Shown one piece after another: positions 35,342-43,656 of a stretch of 52,186 bases of DNA (its first letter is position 1; every line of letters starts with the position of its first letter). The stretch is from Chloroflexota bacterium. GTDB lineage: Bacteria > Chloroflexota > Limnocylindria > Limnocylindrales > CSP1-4. The position numbers and the translations under genes were made by a program. The stretch covers positions 1 through 52,186 of the forward strand of contig JAJXUG010000027.1 in assembly GCA_021783095.1 (NCBI GenBank). Reading direction: 5' to 3'. The notes under the pieces were generated by a model. The model saw only the letters and a program-made list of their open reading frames with translations, searched no databases and was not told the DNA's origin.

Positions 35342-36219
35342 ACGACCTGGCACGCAGCGGCGCTCTGCGCCTCGATCCGCGGTACGTCCAACGCGTCCTG
35401 GCTGACGCCGGGCTGCACGCCCGGCACAACCTCTCGCAGAACTTCCTCGCCGACGTGGACGTCCTCGAGCGGATCCTCGCCGAGGCCACGCCGCAGCCCG
35501 GTCGGGGCGTGCTCGAGATCGGCCCCGGGCTCGGCTTCCTGACGGGCGGGCTCCTCGCCGGGGGAGCGGCGGTGACGGCGGTCGAGCTGGACCGCGGCCT
35601 CGCCGCCTTCGTGGCCGGTGCGTACGCCGGGGCCATCGAGGCCGGGCAGCTGCGCCTGGTCCAGGGCGACGCGCTCGACCAGGACCTCGTCAACCTGGTG
35701 CCGCCGCCCTACGACGTCGTGGCCAACCTGCCGTACCACATCACGAGCCCCATCCTGCACCGGCTCCTCGGCCGGGCGCCCCGCGCCGAGCGCCTGGTCC
35801 TGATGGTCCAGCGCGAGGTGGCCGAGCGCATCGCGGCGGCCCCGGGCGCGATGAGCTACCTCTCGGTCTTCGTCCAGTACCACGCCCGAGCCCGCGTCGC
35901 CTTCCGCGTTCCCCGCGAGGCGTTCGAGCCGGCGCCGAAGGTCGAGTCGGCGGTGCTCGTGCTCGAGCCGTACGCCACTGACGACCGCCTCGACGCCGAG
36001 GCCGAGGACCAGCTGTGGCGTCTCGTCCAGGCGGGCTTCCGCGAGCGGCGCAAGATGCTCCACAACGTCCTGCGCCGACAGCTCCCGATCGAGCCCGAGC
36101 AGGTCGACGCCGCGCTCACCGCCGTCGGCATCGCGCCGGACCGGCGGCCGCAGACCGTCGCGGTGGGGGAGTGGATCGCGCTGTCCGAGGCGCTGGGGCC
36201 CATCCCGAGCGCTCGTTGA
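35338..36219 (+). CDS. rsmA: 16S rRNA dimethyladenosine transferase
   Basis: Dimethylates two adenosines near the 3' end of 16S rRNA during 30S maturation. The 293-residue protein has HNLSQNFLADVDV, the SAM motif VLEIGPGLGFLT (58-69), the catalytic NLPYHI and the family FEPAPKVESAVL; the C-terminal helical domain ends in GEWIALSEAL. The ATG overlaps the tsaD stop; a longer in-frame opening upstream is only overlap with tsaD. Confidence 0.96.
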   Translation: MNDLARSGALRLDPRYVQRVLADAGLHARHNLSQNFLADVDVLERILAEATPQPGRGVLEIGPGLGFLTGGLLAGGAAVTAVELDRGLAAFVAGAYAGAIEAGQLRLVQGDALDQDLVNLVPPPYDVVANLPYHITSPILHRLLGRAPRAERLVLMVQREVAERIAAAPGAMSYLSVFVQYHARARVAFRVPREAFEPAPKVESAVLVLEPYATDDRLDAEAEDQLWRLVQAGFRERRKMLHNVLRRQLPIEPEQVDAALTAVGIAPDRRPQTVAVGEWIALSEALGPIPSAR

Positions 36220-36276
36220 TCGGCCCGGTGCGACGGTCAGGCCAGCGCCCAGCCGCGGGCACGCCCCGCCTCGGCG

Positions 36277-36282
36277 TACGAT
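36277..36282 (+). promoter_or_regulatory. Candidate -10 element of the ABC exporter operon
   Basis: TACGAT at 36277-36282 lies in the 92-nt gap after rsmA. The leader would be about 23 nt and includes a good gagaggag ribosome binding site at 36298-36305, so this unit looks leadered, unlike several others in the window. Confidence 0.45.
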
Positions 36283-36311
36283 AGCCGGCGCCCCAGCGAG
36301 AGGAGACCCGG

Positions 36312-37079
36312 TTGCCCGATGCCCTGATCGAAACCCGCAGCCTGGTCAAGCGGTATGGCGAGAACGTCGCCGTCAACAACGTCAGCTTCGATGTCCGGGC
36401 GGGCGAGGTGTTCGGCTTCCTGGGGCCGAACGGCGCGGGCAAGACCACGACCATCAAGATCATCGTCGGCCTGCTCCGGCCGACGTCGGGCACGGTTCGG
36501 ATGGCCGGCCGCGACGTCCAGGCAGAGCCGATCGCCGCCAAGGCGGTCAGCGGCTATGTGCCCGACACCCCGAACTTGTACGCGAAGCTGACCGGTCGCG
36601 AGCTCCTCCGGTTCGTGGCCGACCTCTACAGCCTCGACCGTGGCGAGGCAGCCCGCCGGATCGACGAGCTGCTGCGGATGTTCGAGCTGGCCGAGGCCGC
36701 CGACGACACGATCGACTCCTACAGCCACGGGATGCAGCAGAAGACATCGCTGGCTGCCGCGCTGATGCACGACCCGCGCGTGCTGGTCCTCGACGAGCCC
36801 ACGGTCGGGCTCGATCCCAGGTCGGCGCGCCTGATCAAGGACATCCTCCGCCAGATGGCCGACCGGGGATCGGCGGTGATGCTGTCCACGCACATCCTCG
36901 AGATCGCCGAGCGCATGTGCGACCGGATCGGGATCATCAACCGCGGCGAGCTGATCGCGGTGGGCACGATGGACGAGTTGCGCGGCGGTGACGCCTCCGG
37001 CGGGGCGAGCCTCGAGGACATCTTCCTGAGCCTGACCGGCGGCGCTGAGGTCGCCGAGCTCGCGCACGTCCTGCAATGA
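36312..37079 (+). CDS. ABC transporter ATPase subunit
   Basis: The 255-residue ATPase has Walker A GPNGAGKTT at 38-46, the SYSHGMQQKTSLAAALMHDP signature (SHGMQQK in place of LSGGQ), Walker B VLVLDEPTVGLDP and the switch His in LSTHILE. It starts with TTG after gagaggag; no ATG gives the family N-terminus. Overlap with the permease gene is 4 nt. The substrate cannot be read from the sequence; CcmA/YxlF-type drug or lipid exporters are the closest kind. Confidence 0.93.
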   Translation: MPDALIETRSLVKRYGENVAVNNVSFDVRAGEVFGFLGPNGAGKTTTIKIIVGLLRPTSGTVRMAGRDVQAEPIAAKAVSGYVPDTPNLYAKLTGRELLRFVADLYSLDRGEAARRIDELLRMFELAEAADDTIDSYSHGMQQKTSLAAALMHDPRVLVLDEPTVGLDPRSARLIKDILRQMADRGSAVMLSTHILEIAERMCDRIGIINRGELIAVGTMDELRGGDASGGASLEDIFLSLTGGAEVAELAHVLQ

Positions 37080-38908
37080 GCGCAGGGACCGCGTCGGCCG
37101 TGCGGCGAGCGCCGGACGGACGGCTCCTGCCGGCCGTCCGGAAGCTGCTCCGGATGCGCGTGCTGATCTTCGTGAACGGACTCCGCCGAGCGCGGGGGCG
37201 CGCGAAGTTCGGCATGATCGTGCTCGCGCTGGTGCTCGCGGTCCTCGCGGCCGGCCTGCTGGTGGCGAGCTGGCTGGTGCTCGGCTTCCTCCAATCCCCG
37301 GAGCTGGAGCGCCGCCTTGCGACCGACACCGCCCAGCTCGTGACCGCCGTCCCGGTTCTGCTCCTGACGGGCCTGTTCGCCATCGTGCTGCTGACCAGCT
37401 TCGGGGGGCTCCTCCAGGCGCTCTACCTCACCGGCGACATGGACTTCCTGCTGGCCTCCCCGGTGCCGATCCGGGCGGTGTTCGTCGCGAAGCTCGTCCA
37501 GGTCGTGGTCCCGGTCGCCGCCCTGTACTCGCTGTTCGGGCTGCCCGTGCTGTTCGGCCTCGGGCTGTCGGGCGGATATGAGCCGCTGTACTACCCGCTC
37601 GTGCTGGTCGCCGTGGCGGTGCTGGCGCTGGCTGCCGCGGGCCTGTCGTCGCTGCTGGTCATGCTGGTGGTCCGGGTCATGCCGCCGCGCCGCGCCGCGG
37701 AGATCGTCGCCTTCGTGGGCGCCATCGGCGCCATGACCCTCTCGCAGGCGGGCAACCTCGGCAACGCCCTGGGCGCCCAGCCGGGCAAGCCGTCGGCCTC
37801 GCAGCTGAGCGGCCTGCTGGAGGGCGCGAGCACGCTGTGGCTGCCGCTCAACTGGGTCGGGCGCGGTCTGGTCGAGCTCGGCCAGGGCCACTGGCTGACG
37901 GGCCTGGCCCTGGAGGGGTTGAGCCTGTCGCTGGCGCTGGGGGTCTTCTGGCTGGCGGTCGCCACCGCGGAGCGCTGGTACTACACGGGGTGGGCCGGGA
38001 TGCAGGTCGTGGAGCGGCGGCCGAGGCGGGCTCGGACCGCACGGGGCGCCGGACGGGCCGACGCGGTGCCGCGGCTTGCCCGTCGAATGCCGCGCCCGGT
38101 CTGGGGTTTGGTGTGGCGGGACGCCCTGACGCTTCGCCGCGACCTTCGGAACCTCTCGCAGCTCGTCACGCCGCTGATCCTCGGCGTCGTCTACTCGCTC
38201 CTCCTGTTCCGCGGCGAAGGAGGCGCCTCCGGACCTGGCGCCAGCACGCCGCCCGGCGGCCCCACTGACCCCCTCAGCCTGCTGACCGCATACAGCAGCG
38301 TCGGCATGGCGCTGTTCGTCGGCTGGATGCTCCTGGCGAGGCTTGCCACCACGGGGCTGTCGCGCGAGGGCCGCTCATACTGGCTCGTCAAGACGGCGCC
38401 GATCAGCGCAGGCCAGATCCTCGCCGCCAAGTTCGTCGTGGCATACGTGCCCGTGTTCGCGCTGAGCCTCGCCTTCAACGTGGTCATCGCCGTCGTGCAC
38501 CAGATGGAGGCCGCCCAGTTCGTGTACAGCGTGGTCGCGTCGGCGCTGTGCCTGGGCGGCATGGCCGGAATCCTGCTGGCCTTCGGGGTGCTCGGCGCCA
38601 ACTTCACCTGGGACGATCCTCGCCGCATGAGCGGGGGCGCGATGGGCTGTGTCGGGCAGGTGTGGGCCATGCTGTACGTCGTGGTCGCCTTCGGCCTGTT
38701 CGTCGGTCCGATCGTCGTGGCCGCATGGCTGCACCTCCCGACGGCGTACGCGTACATCACCGGCCTCGTCCTCGGCTCGGCTGTGGCGCTCGGTGCCGCG
38801 TACCTGCCGCTTCGGCAGGTCCGCGGTCGGGTCGCGTTCCTCGACGAGCCGGCGGACGGCGCGGTCGCGTCGTGGACCCCGGCGTCGACGCTGGGGGCCG
38901 GCCGATGA
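37076..38908 (+). CDS. ABC exporter permease (ABC-2 like, putative ABC exporter family)
   Basis: A 610-residue membrane protein with about twelve hydrophobic segments in two halves. The first half runs from GMIVLALVLAVLAAGLLVA to GVFWLAVATAE; a basic cytoplasmic linker rich in Arg/Ala follows; the second half starts with VWGLVWRDALTLRRDLRNLSQLVTP. The RREDLRxLSQL-like segment and the FLLASPVP motif are typical of the putative ABC exporter family. It overlaps the ATPase and ispE by 4 nt each, so the exporter probably forms one unit with isoprenoid synthesis. Confidence 0.88.
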   Translation: MSAGTASAVRRAPDGRLLPAVRKLLRMRVLIFVNGLRRARGRAKFGMIVLALVLAVLAAGLLVASWLVLGFLQSPELERRLATDTAQLVTAVPVLLLTGLFAIVLLTSFGGLLQALYLTGDMDFLLASPVPIRAVFVAKLVQVVVPVAALYSLFGLPVLFGLGLSGGYEPLYYPLVLVAVAVLALAAAGLSSLLVMLVVRVMPPRRAAEIVAFVGAIGAMTLSQAGNLGNALGAQPGKPSASQLSGLLEGASTLWLPLNWVGRGLVELGQGHWLTGLALEGLSLSLALGVFWLAVATAERWYYTGWAGMQVVERRPRRARTARGAGRADAVPRLARRMPRPVWGLVWRDALTLRRDLRNLSQLVTPLILGVVYSLLLFRGEGGASGPGASTPPGGPTDPLSLLTAYSSVGMALFVGWMLLARLATTGLSREGRSYWLVKTAPISAGQILAAKFVVAYVPVFALSLAFNVVIAVVHQMEAAQFVYSVVASALCLGGMAGILLAFGVLGANFTWDDPRRMSGGAMGCVGQVWAMLYVVVAFGLFVGPIVVAAWLHLPTAYAYITGLVLGSAVALGAAYLPLRQVRGRVAFLDEPADGAVASWTPASTLGAGR

Positions 38909-39927
38909 CCGTCCCGACGGACCCGTCCCGCCGCCTCGCGCCCGTCGCGCGCCTGGCGCCCGCGAAGGTGAACCTCACGCTGGCGGTCCTCGGCGTCCGG
39001 CCTGACGGCTTCCACGAGCTCCACAGCGTGATGGTGCCGACGGGCGTTGTCGACTGGCTGTCGGTCGCCGCGCTCCCGCCAGGGGGCGCGGACACGCTCC
39101 ACGTCGAGGGGTTCGACGCGGGCCCCGTCGCGGACAACCTCGCCCTGCGAGCGCTGCGCACCGCCCGGCAGGCGGCTCGCGACGCCGGGTTCGGGCCCGA
39201 TGCGCCGCCCCCGCTGGCCGTCCGCCTCGAGAAGCGGATCCCGGTCGCGGCGGGTCTGGGCGGCGGGTCCTCGGACGCGGCCGCGGCGCTCGACGCCGCG
39301 CTCGAGGCGTGGGGCGTGACCCTCGATGCGACCACCCGCCACGCAATCGCCGCCGGGCTCGGCTCGGACGTCCCGTTCTTCCTCGCCGGCGGCCCGGCGC
39401 TGGCCGAGGGGCGCGGCGAGCGCCTGACGCCGCTGCCGTGGCTCCGCGGCGCCGCGGACTGGCCGGACCGGCCGGGCCTCCTGCTCGTCACGCCGGCCGT
39501 CGCGCTGTCCACGCCCGCGGTGTTCCGCGCCTGGGACGCCGGCGCGCGCGCGGGCGGGGGCGCAGCCAGGCTCGCCTCGGCGCACCTCGCCGACGAGCTG
39601 CGGCGCGGGGCGCTCAACTCGGAGATGCTCCTGACGCGGGCCTCGGTGCTGGCAGCGGCCAACGACCTCGCGCCGGCGGCCGCCGCGGTGGAGCCCGCGC
39701 TCGTGCCCTTCAAGCGCGCGCTGCTGCGGCTGCTCGCGCGCCCGGTGGGCGTGTCGGGCTCCGGTCCCACGCACTGGGCGCTCTATGCTTCTCGTGCCGA
39801 GGCCGACGAGGCCGCCGCCCGGCTCCGTGCGGCCGTCGCATCGGGCGAGCTCGTCGCGCCCGGCCCGCGCCCGCCGTTCATCGAGGCCACCGTGATCACC
39901 GCCCCAGCACCGGAGAGCCAGCCATGA
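38905..39927 (+). CDS. ispE: 4-diphosphocytidyl-2-C-methyl-D-erythritol kinase
   Basis: Phosphorylates CDP-methylerythritol in the MEP isoprenoid pathway. The 340-residue GHMP kinase has APAKVNLTLAVLGVRPDGFHELHSVM, the ATP loop PVAAGLGGGSSDAAAAL, the catalytic GSDVPFFL and GVSGSGPTHWAL near the C terminus. The ATG overlaps the ABC permease stop, and the stop overlaps ridA (ATGA). Confidence 0.95.
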   Translation: MTVPTDPSRRLAPVARLAPAKVNLTLAVLGVRPDGFHELHSVMVPTGVVDWLSVAALPPGGADTLHVEGFDAGPVADNLALRALRTARQAARDAGFGPDAPPPLAVRLEKRIPVAAGLGGGSSDAAAALDAALEAWGVTLDATTRHAIAAGLGSDVPFFLAGGPALAEGRGERLTPLPWLRGAADWPDRPGLLLVTPAVALSTPAVFRAWDAGARAGGGAARLASAHLADELRRGALNSEMLLTRASVLAAANDLAPAAAAVEPALVPFKRALLRLLARPVGVSGSGPTHWALYASRAEADEAAARLRAAVASGELVAPGPRPPFIEATVITAPAPESQP

Positions 39928-40304
39928 CCCGTGAGGCCATCTCGACCGGCGGCGCCCCCGCCGCCATCGGCCCGTACAGCCAGGCAATCGCAACTGACGG
40001 CTTCGTGTTCTGCAGCGGCCAGCTGGGCCTCGACCCCGCGACCGGCGACCTCCTCGACGGGATCGAGGCGCAGGCCGAGCGGGCCATGCTCAACCTTCGG
40101 TCGGTCCTCGACGCGGCCGGCGTCACCTTCGAGGACGTGGTCAAGACCACGATCTTCCTCGCCGACATGGGCGACTTCGCGGTCGTGAACGCGATCTACG
40201 GCCGGTTCATGCCCGACCCTCCGCCGGCCCGCTCCACGGTGCAGGTCGCGGGCCTGCCGAAGGGCGGCCGCGTGGAGATCGAGGTGATCGCCCGCCACGC
40301 CTGA
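39924..40304 (+). CDS. ridA: Enamine/imine deaminase RidA
   Basis: Hydrolyses reactive enamine and imine intermediates made by PLP enzymes. The 126-residue protein has GPYSQAIATDGFVFCSGQLGLDP, FEDVVKTTIFLADMGDF, and the active-site pieces Arg103 in PARSTVQVAGLP and Glu120 in VEIEVIA. Complete and of normal length. It ends the ABC exporter-ispE unit; a 6-bp stem (GGGCGG/CCGCCC, 40314-40328) lies just after the stop. Confidence 0.96.
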   Translation: MTREAISTGGAPAAIGPYSQAIATDGFVFCSGQLGLDPATGDLLDGIEAQAERAMLNLRSVLDAAGVTFEDVVKTTIFLADMGDFAVVNAIYGRFMPDPPPARSTVQVAGLPKGGRVEIEVIARHA

Positions 40305-40351
40305 TCGCCGCACGGGCGGCCACCGCCCACGGCCCGCGCCGTTCCGCTCGT

Positions 40352-40381
40352 TTGACACCCCCCGCCCGCCACCCACAGAAT
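40352..40381 (+). promoter_or_regulatory. Sigma-A promoter of glmU
   Basis: A perfect TTGACA (40352-40357) followed after 18 nt by CAGAAT (40376-40381) lies in the gap between ridA and glmU. The start of transcription would be near 40388 and the leader would be about 90 nt, containing a 28-codon upstream ORF. This is the best consensus promoter in the window. Confidence 0.65.
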
Positions 40382-40394
40382 CCCAAGGCCCGAC

Positions 40395-40481
40395 ATGACA
40401 CACAGCAACCATCACCTGGGCGACGACGCCGGCGGCCCGGCAGGCGTCGAACCGCGACCCGTGCGACGCCCGCTCACGTGA
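40395..40481 (+). CDS. Short upstream ORF overlapping the glmU start
   Basis: ATG at 40395 opens 28 codons (MTHSNHHLGDDAGGPAGVEP then RPVRRPLT) and ends in TGA at 40479-40481, sharing GTGA with the GTG start of glmU. No strong ribosome binding site precedes it (aaggcccgac). It begins a few bases downstream of the predicted transcription start. It may be a leader peptide that couples or controls glmU translation. Confidence 0.4.
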   Translation: MTHSNHHLGDDAGGPAGVEPRPVRRPLT

Positions 40482-41962
40482 CGGACCCCAGCCCTTCCGC
40501 GCCCGCCCGCCGCACCGTCGCCATCGTGATGGCCGCCGGCCTCGGGACGCGGATGAAGTCAACGACTCCCAAGGTCCTCCACCGGATCTGCGGCCGGACC
40601 ATCGTCGAGTGGGTGATCGAGGCCACAGCCGCCGCGACGGGGACGAGGCCGCTGGTCGTCTACTCGCCGGCCACGGAGGCCGTGCGCGAGGCCGTGGCCG
40701 GACTGGCCGACACCGTGCTCCAGGAGGTCCCCCGCGGCACCGGGGACGCGGTGCGCGCGGCGCTCGGCGCGCTGCCCGACGAGGTGGACGAGGTGCTCGT
40801 CCTCAACGGCGATGTGCCCCTCATGCGCGCGGAGCTGCTCTCGGCGCTGCTGGACGCGCGCCGGCTCGACCAGGCGGCCCTGGCGCTCGTCGCCGTCGAC
40901 GCCATCGACCCGTCCGGCCTCGGCCGCGTCGTCCGCAACGAGGGCGGCACGGTCGAGCGGATCGTCGAGGAGAAGGACGCCACCGAGGACGAGCTCGGCA
41001 TCAGCGAGATCAATGCGGGCCTGTACGCGGTGGACGCCACGTGGCTCCGGCGACGGATCGGGGACCTGAAGCCGTCGCCCACCACGGGCGAGCTCTACGT
41101 GACCGAGCTCGTCTCGCTCGCGCGCGCCGACGGGCGGCTCGTCGCGGCGCTGGACGTCGAGGACGACGGGCGCCTGACGGGGATCAACGACCGCGCCCAG
41201 CTCGCGCATGCCGAGTGGGACATGCGGGTGGAGATCAACGACCGCTGGATGCGGGCCGGGGTCACGATGCAGGACCCCTCGACCGCGTACGTGGACCACG
41301 GGGTGCAACTCGCCGAGGACGTCACGCTCGAGCCGAACGTGATCCTGCGCGGCAGGACCACCGTCGGGCGGGGGACGCGGATCGGCGCGGGCTCGCAGGT
41401 CTACGACTCCACGATCGGCGAGGGGTGCGTGGTCTGGGCGAGCGTCGTCGAGCGGTCCACGATCGAGGACACGGCCACCGTGGGCCCGATGTCGCACCTG
41501 CGCCCGGGCGCCCACGTGGGCCGCCGCTCCGAGGTGGGCAACTTCGCCGAGATCAAGAACAGCCGCCTCGGCGAGCACGTCCGCCAGCACCACATGAGCT
41601 ACCTGGGCGACGCGGAGCTGGGCGCCGACACCAACGTGGGCGCGGGCACGATCACCGCGAACTACGACGGCGTCCGCAAGCACCGGACCACGATCGGCGA
41701 GCGGGTGTTCCTGGGCGTCGACACGATGCTCCGGGCGCCTGTGACGCTGGGCGACGGGGCGAAGACGGGCGCGGGAGCCGTGGTCACCAGGGACGTGCCC
41801 GCCGGCATGCTGGCGGTGGGCGTCCCGGCCCGGATCCGCGAGATCCGGGCGACCGAGCCGACGCCGGCCCAGCCGGCGAACGCCGCCGACGCGAGCGCGG
41901 CAGACCCGGGGACCGCCGCCGACGCGAGCCCGGCCGCCCAGCCTGAGGGCGCCGCGGGGTGA
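40478..41962 (+). CDS. glmU: Bifunctional UDP-GlcNAc pyrophosphorylase / GlcN-1-P acetyltransferase
   Basis: Makes UDP-GlcNAc from glucosamine-1-phosphate. The N-terminal uridylyltransferase has VAIVMAAGLGTRMKSTTPKVLH, LNGDVPLM and EINAGLYAVDATWL. The C-terminal left-handed beta-helix has repeated hexapeptides through VGNFAEIKNSRLG, SYLGDAELGADTNVGAGTITANYDG. A 30-residue Ala/Pro tail follows. GTG at 40478 is preferred; it gives 494 residues. Together with glmS and glmM in this window the whole GlcN-6-P to UDP-GlcNAc route is covered. Confidence 0.96.
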   Translation: MTDPSPSAPARRTVAIVMAAGLGTRMKSTTPKVLHRICGRTIVEWVIEATAAATGTRPLVVYSPATEAVREAVAGLADTVLQEVPRGTGDAVRAALGALPDEVDEVLVLNGDVPLMRAELLSALLDARRLDQAALALVAVDAIDPSGLGRVVRNEGGTVERIVEEKDATEDELGISEINAGLYAVDATWLRRRIGDLKPSPTTGELYVTELVSLARADGRLVAALDVEDDGRLTGINDRAQLAHAEWDMRVEINDRWMRAGVTMQDPSTAYVDHGVQLAEDVTLEPNVILRGRTTVGRGTRIGAGSQVYDSTIGEGCVVWASVVERSTIEDTATVGPMSHLRPGAHVGRRSEVGNFAEIKNSRLGEHVRQHHMSYLGDAELGADTNVGAGTITANYDGVRKHRTTIGERVFLGVDTMLRAPVTLGDGAKTGAGAVVTRDVPAGMLAVGVPARIREIRATEPTPAQPANAADASAADPGTAADASPAAQPEGAAG

Positions 41963-43296
41963 ATGCCCCGTTCCCCGAGATCCTGCTCCTGATCGTCCTC
42001 ACCATCCTCGAGGGCTTCTTCGTCGCCGCAGAGATCGCGCTGGTCTCGATCCGGCGCAGCCGCGTGGACCAGCTGGTTGACGAGGACCGGCCAGGGGCCC
42101 GCCGCGTGCGCCGGCTGCTCGACGAGCCGGGCCGCTTCCTCGCGGTCTCGCAGCTCGGCCTGACCTTCATCGGCTTCCTCGCCTCGGCCTTCGCCGCCGT
42201 GAGCCTGAGCCAGCAGCTGGCCGGGGCGCTGGAGACGGCGGGCGTGGACAAGTCCACGGCAGACGGCCTGAGCCTCGTGATCGTCACCGTCGTGCTCGCG
42301 CTGTTCACGATCGTGTTCGCCGAGCTCGTGCCCAAGACGCTCGCCCTCGCCTATGCCGAGCGGTTCGCGCTCACCCTGGCGGTGCCGATCGACCTGCTCG
42401 GCCGGGTGCTGGCGCCCGTCGTCGCCATCCTGACCGGCGTCACCCGCGCCGTGGCCCGACCGTTCGGCGCCAACGTCAACTCCGAGGCCCAGATCACGGC
42501 CGAGGAGCTGCGGCTGATCGTCGAGCGCGGCGGCGAGCAGGGGATCCTGGAGGCCGAGGAGGAGCAGATGATCAACGCGGTCATCGAGCTCGGCGACCGC
42601 CGCCTCCACCAGGTGATGGTGCCGCGGGTGGACATGATCGCCCTGCCGGCGCTGGCCACCTTCGACCACGCGATCGAGGTCATCGTCGACGGCGGCCACT
42701 CCCGCGTGCCCGTGTACGAGACGACCGTGGACGAGATCGTGGGCATCCTGTACGCGAAGGACCTGCTGCCGTTCCTCAAGTCCGACACGGCCGAGCGGCC
42801 GTCGATGCGGGCGCTGCTGCGGACGCCGGTGTTCGTCCCCGAATCGATGTCGATTGACGACCTCCTCCACGAGTTCCAGCGCCGCAAGGTGCACATGGCG
42901 ATCGTGCTCGACGAGTACGGCGGGACGGCCGGGCTGGTCACGATCGAGGACCTGCTCGAGGAGATCGTGGGCGAGATCCAGGACGAGTACGACGTCGAGG
43001 AGCCGCTGGTCGAGCGGCTCGACGAGGACCGGGCGCGGGTTGACGGGCGCGCAGCCATCGACGACCTGCTCGAGATCTGGGACCTGCGGATCGAGCTCGA
43101 GGACGAGGACGAGTACGACACGGTGGGCGGGCTGGTCTACCACCGCATGGGCGGCATCCCGCAGCCGGGCGACGAGATCCGGATGGACGGGCTGCACCTG
43201 ACGGTCGAGAGCACGGACGGCCGCCGCGTGGCGAAGGTCATCGTCGAGCGCGAGCACCCGGTGAGGGACGAATCCTCCGACGAGGACGACGGCTAG
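41959..43296 (+). CDS. CNNM/CorC-type membrane protein with CBS domains
   Basis: A 445-residue protein of the HlyC/CorC family: an N-terminal CNNM domain with about four hydrophobic segments (ILLLIVLTILEGFFVAAEIAL, then FIGFLASAFAAVSLSQQL, a third and a fourth near 110-170), the E-E-L-R-x-I-V-E hinge, two CBS domains (HQVMVPRVDMIAL; VFVPESMSIDDLLHEFQ with VLDEYGGTAGLVTIEDLLEEIVGEIQDE) and the C-terminal CorC_HlyC domain. Members are linked to Mg or Co efflux. GTG start overlapping glmU; no other ion genes nearby. Confidence 0.93.
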   Translation: MNAPFPEILLLIVLTILEGFFVAAEIALVSIRRSRVDQLVDEDRPGARRVRRLLDEPGRFLAVSQLGLTFIGFLASAFAAVSLSQQLAGALETAGVDKSTADGLSLVIVTVVLALFTIVFAELVPKTLALAYAERFALTLAVPIDLLGRVLAPVVAILTGVTRAVARPFGANVNSEAQITAEELRLIVERGGEQGILEAEEEQMINAVIELGDRRLHQVMVPRVDMIALPALATFDHAIEVIVDGGHSRVPVYETTVDEIVGILYAKDLLPFLKSDTAERPSMRALLRTPVFVPESMSIDDLLHEFQRRKVHMAIVLDEYGGTAGLVTIEDLLEEIVGEIQDEYDVEEPLVERLDEDRARVDGRAAIDDLLEIWDLRIELEDEDEYDTVGGLVYHRMGGIPQPGDEIRMDGLHLTVESTDGRRVAKVIVEREHPVRDESSDEDDG

Positions 43297-43343
43297 GCGA
43301 GCCACTGGCGGGACCGGCCCGCGGCGTCGCCCAGCAGGAGGAG

Positions 43344-43645
43344 ATGATCCTCGTCGTTGGCGCGACGGGCCTCGTTGGTGGCGAGGCCTGCCGTCAGTTC
43401 ACCGCGGCCGGGATGCCCGTGCGAGCGCTCATCCGCCCCACCGCCAAGCCCGACAAGGTCGACGGCCTGCGATCGCTCGGGGTCGACACCATCGTCGGCG
43501 ATCTGCGCGACGCCAGGTCGCTGGTCGCCGCGTGCAGGGACGTCGACGCGATCGTGTCCACCGTGTCGTCGATGCCGTTCTCGTACGAGCCGCACGACAA
43601 CGACATCTCGGCAACGACATCTCGACGGTCGACACCGGCGCCAGC
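43344..43645 (+). pseudogene. NmrA/NAD(P)-binding protein remnant, frameshifted and truncated
   Basis: The first 80-85 codons encode a Rossmann N-terminus (MILVVGATGLVGGEACRQF, then GMPVRALIRPTAKPDKVDGL and a DLRDARSLVAACRDVDAIVSTVSSMPFSY stretch). A 14-bp tandem duplication at 43598-43625 shifts the frame after HDNDIS; removing one copy restores STVDTGAS. The gene then stops resembling the family about 12 nt before the end of the oppositely oriented polyprenyl synthetase gene, so about two thirds is missing. An aggaggag ribosome binding site is still present. Confidence 0.7.
43598..43625 (+). repeat. 14-bp tandem duplication that breaks the NmrA-like frame
   Basis: CAACGACATCTCGG (43598-43611) is followed at once by CAACGACATCTCGA (43612-43625): 13 of 14 bases are identical. 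A 14-bp insertion adds two bases modulo three and explains the frame break in the NmrA-like remnant. Confidence 0.85.
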
Positions 43646-43656
43646 TTGGGCCGAAG

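Noticed and set aside
38191..39993. Large minus-strand open frame opposite ABC permease and ispE
   Set aside because: It is antisense to ispE and the exporter, both with strong motifs, and has no domain of its own.
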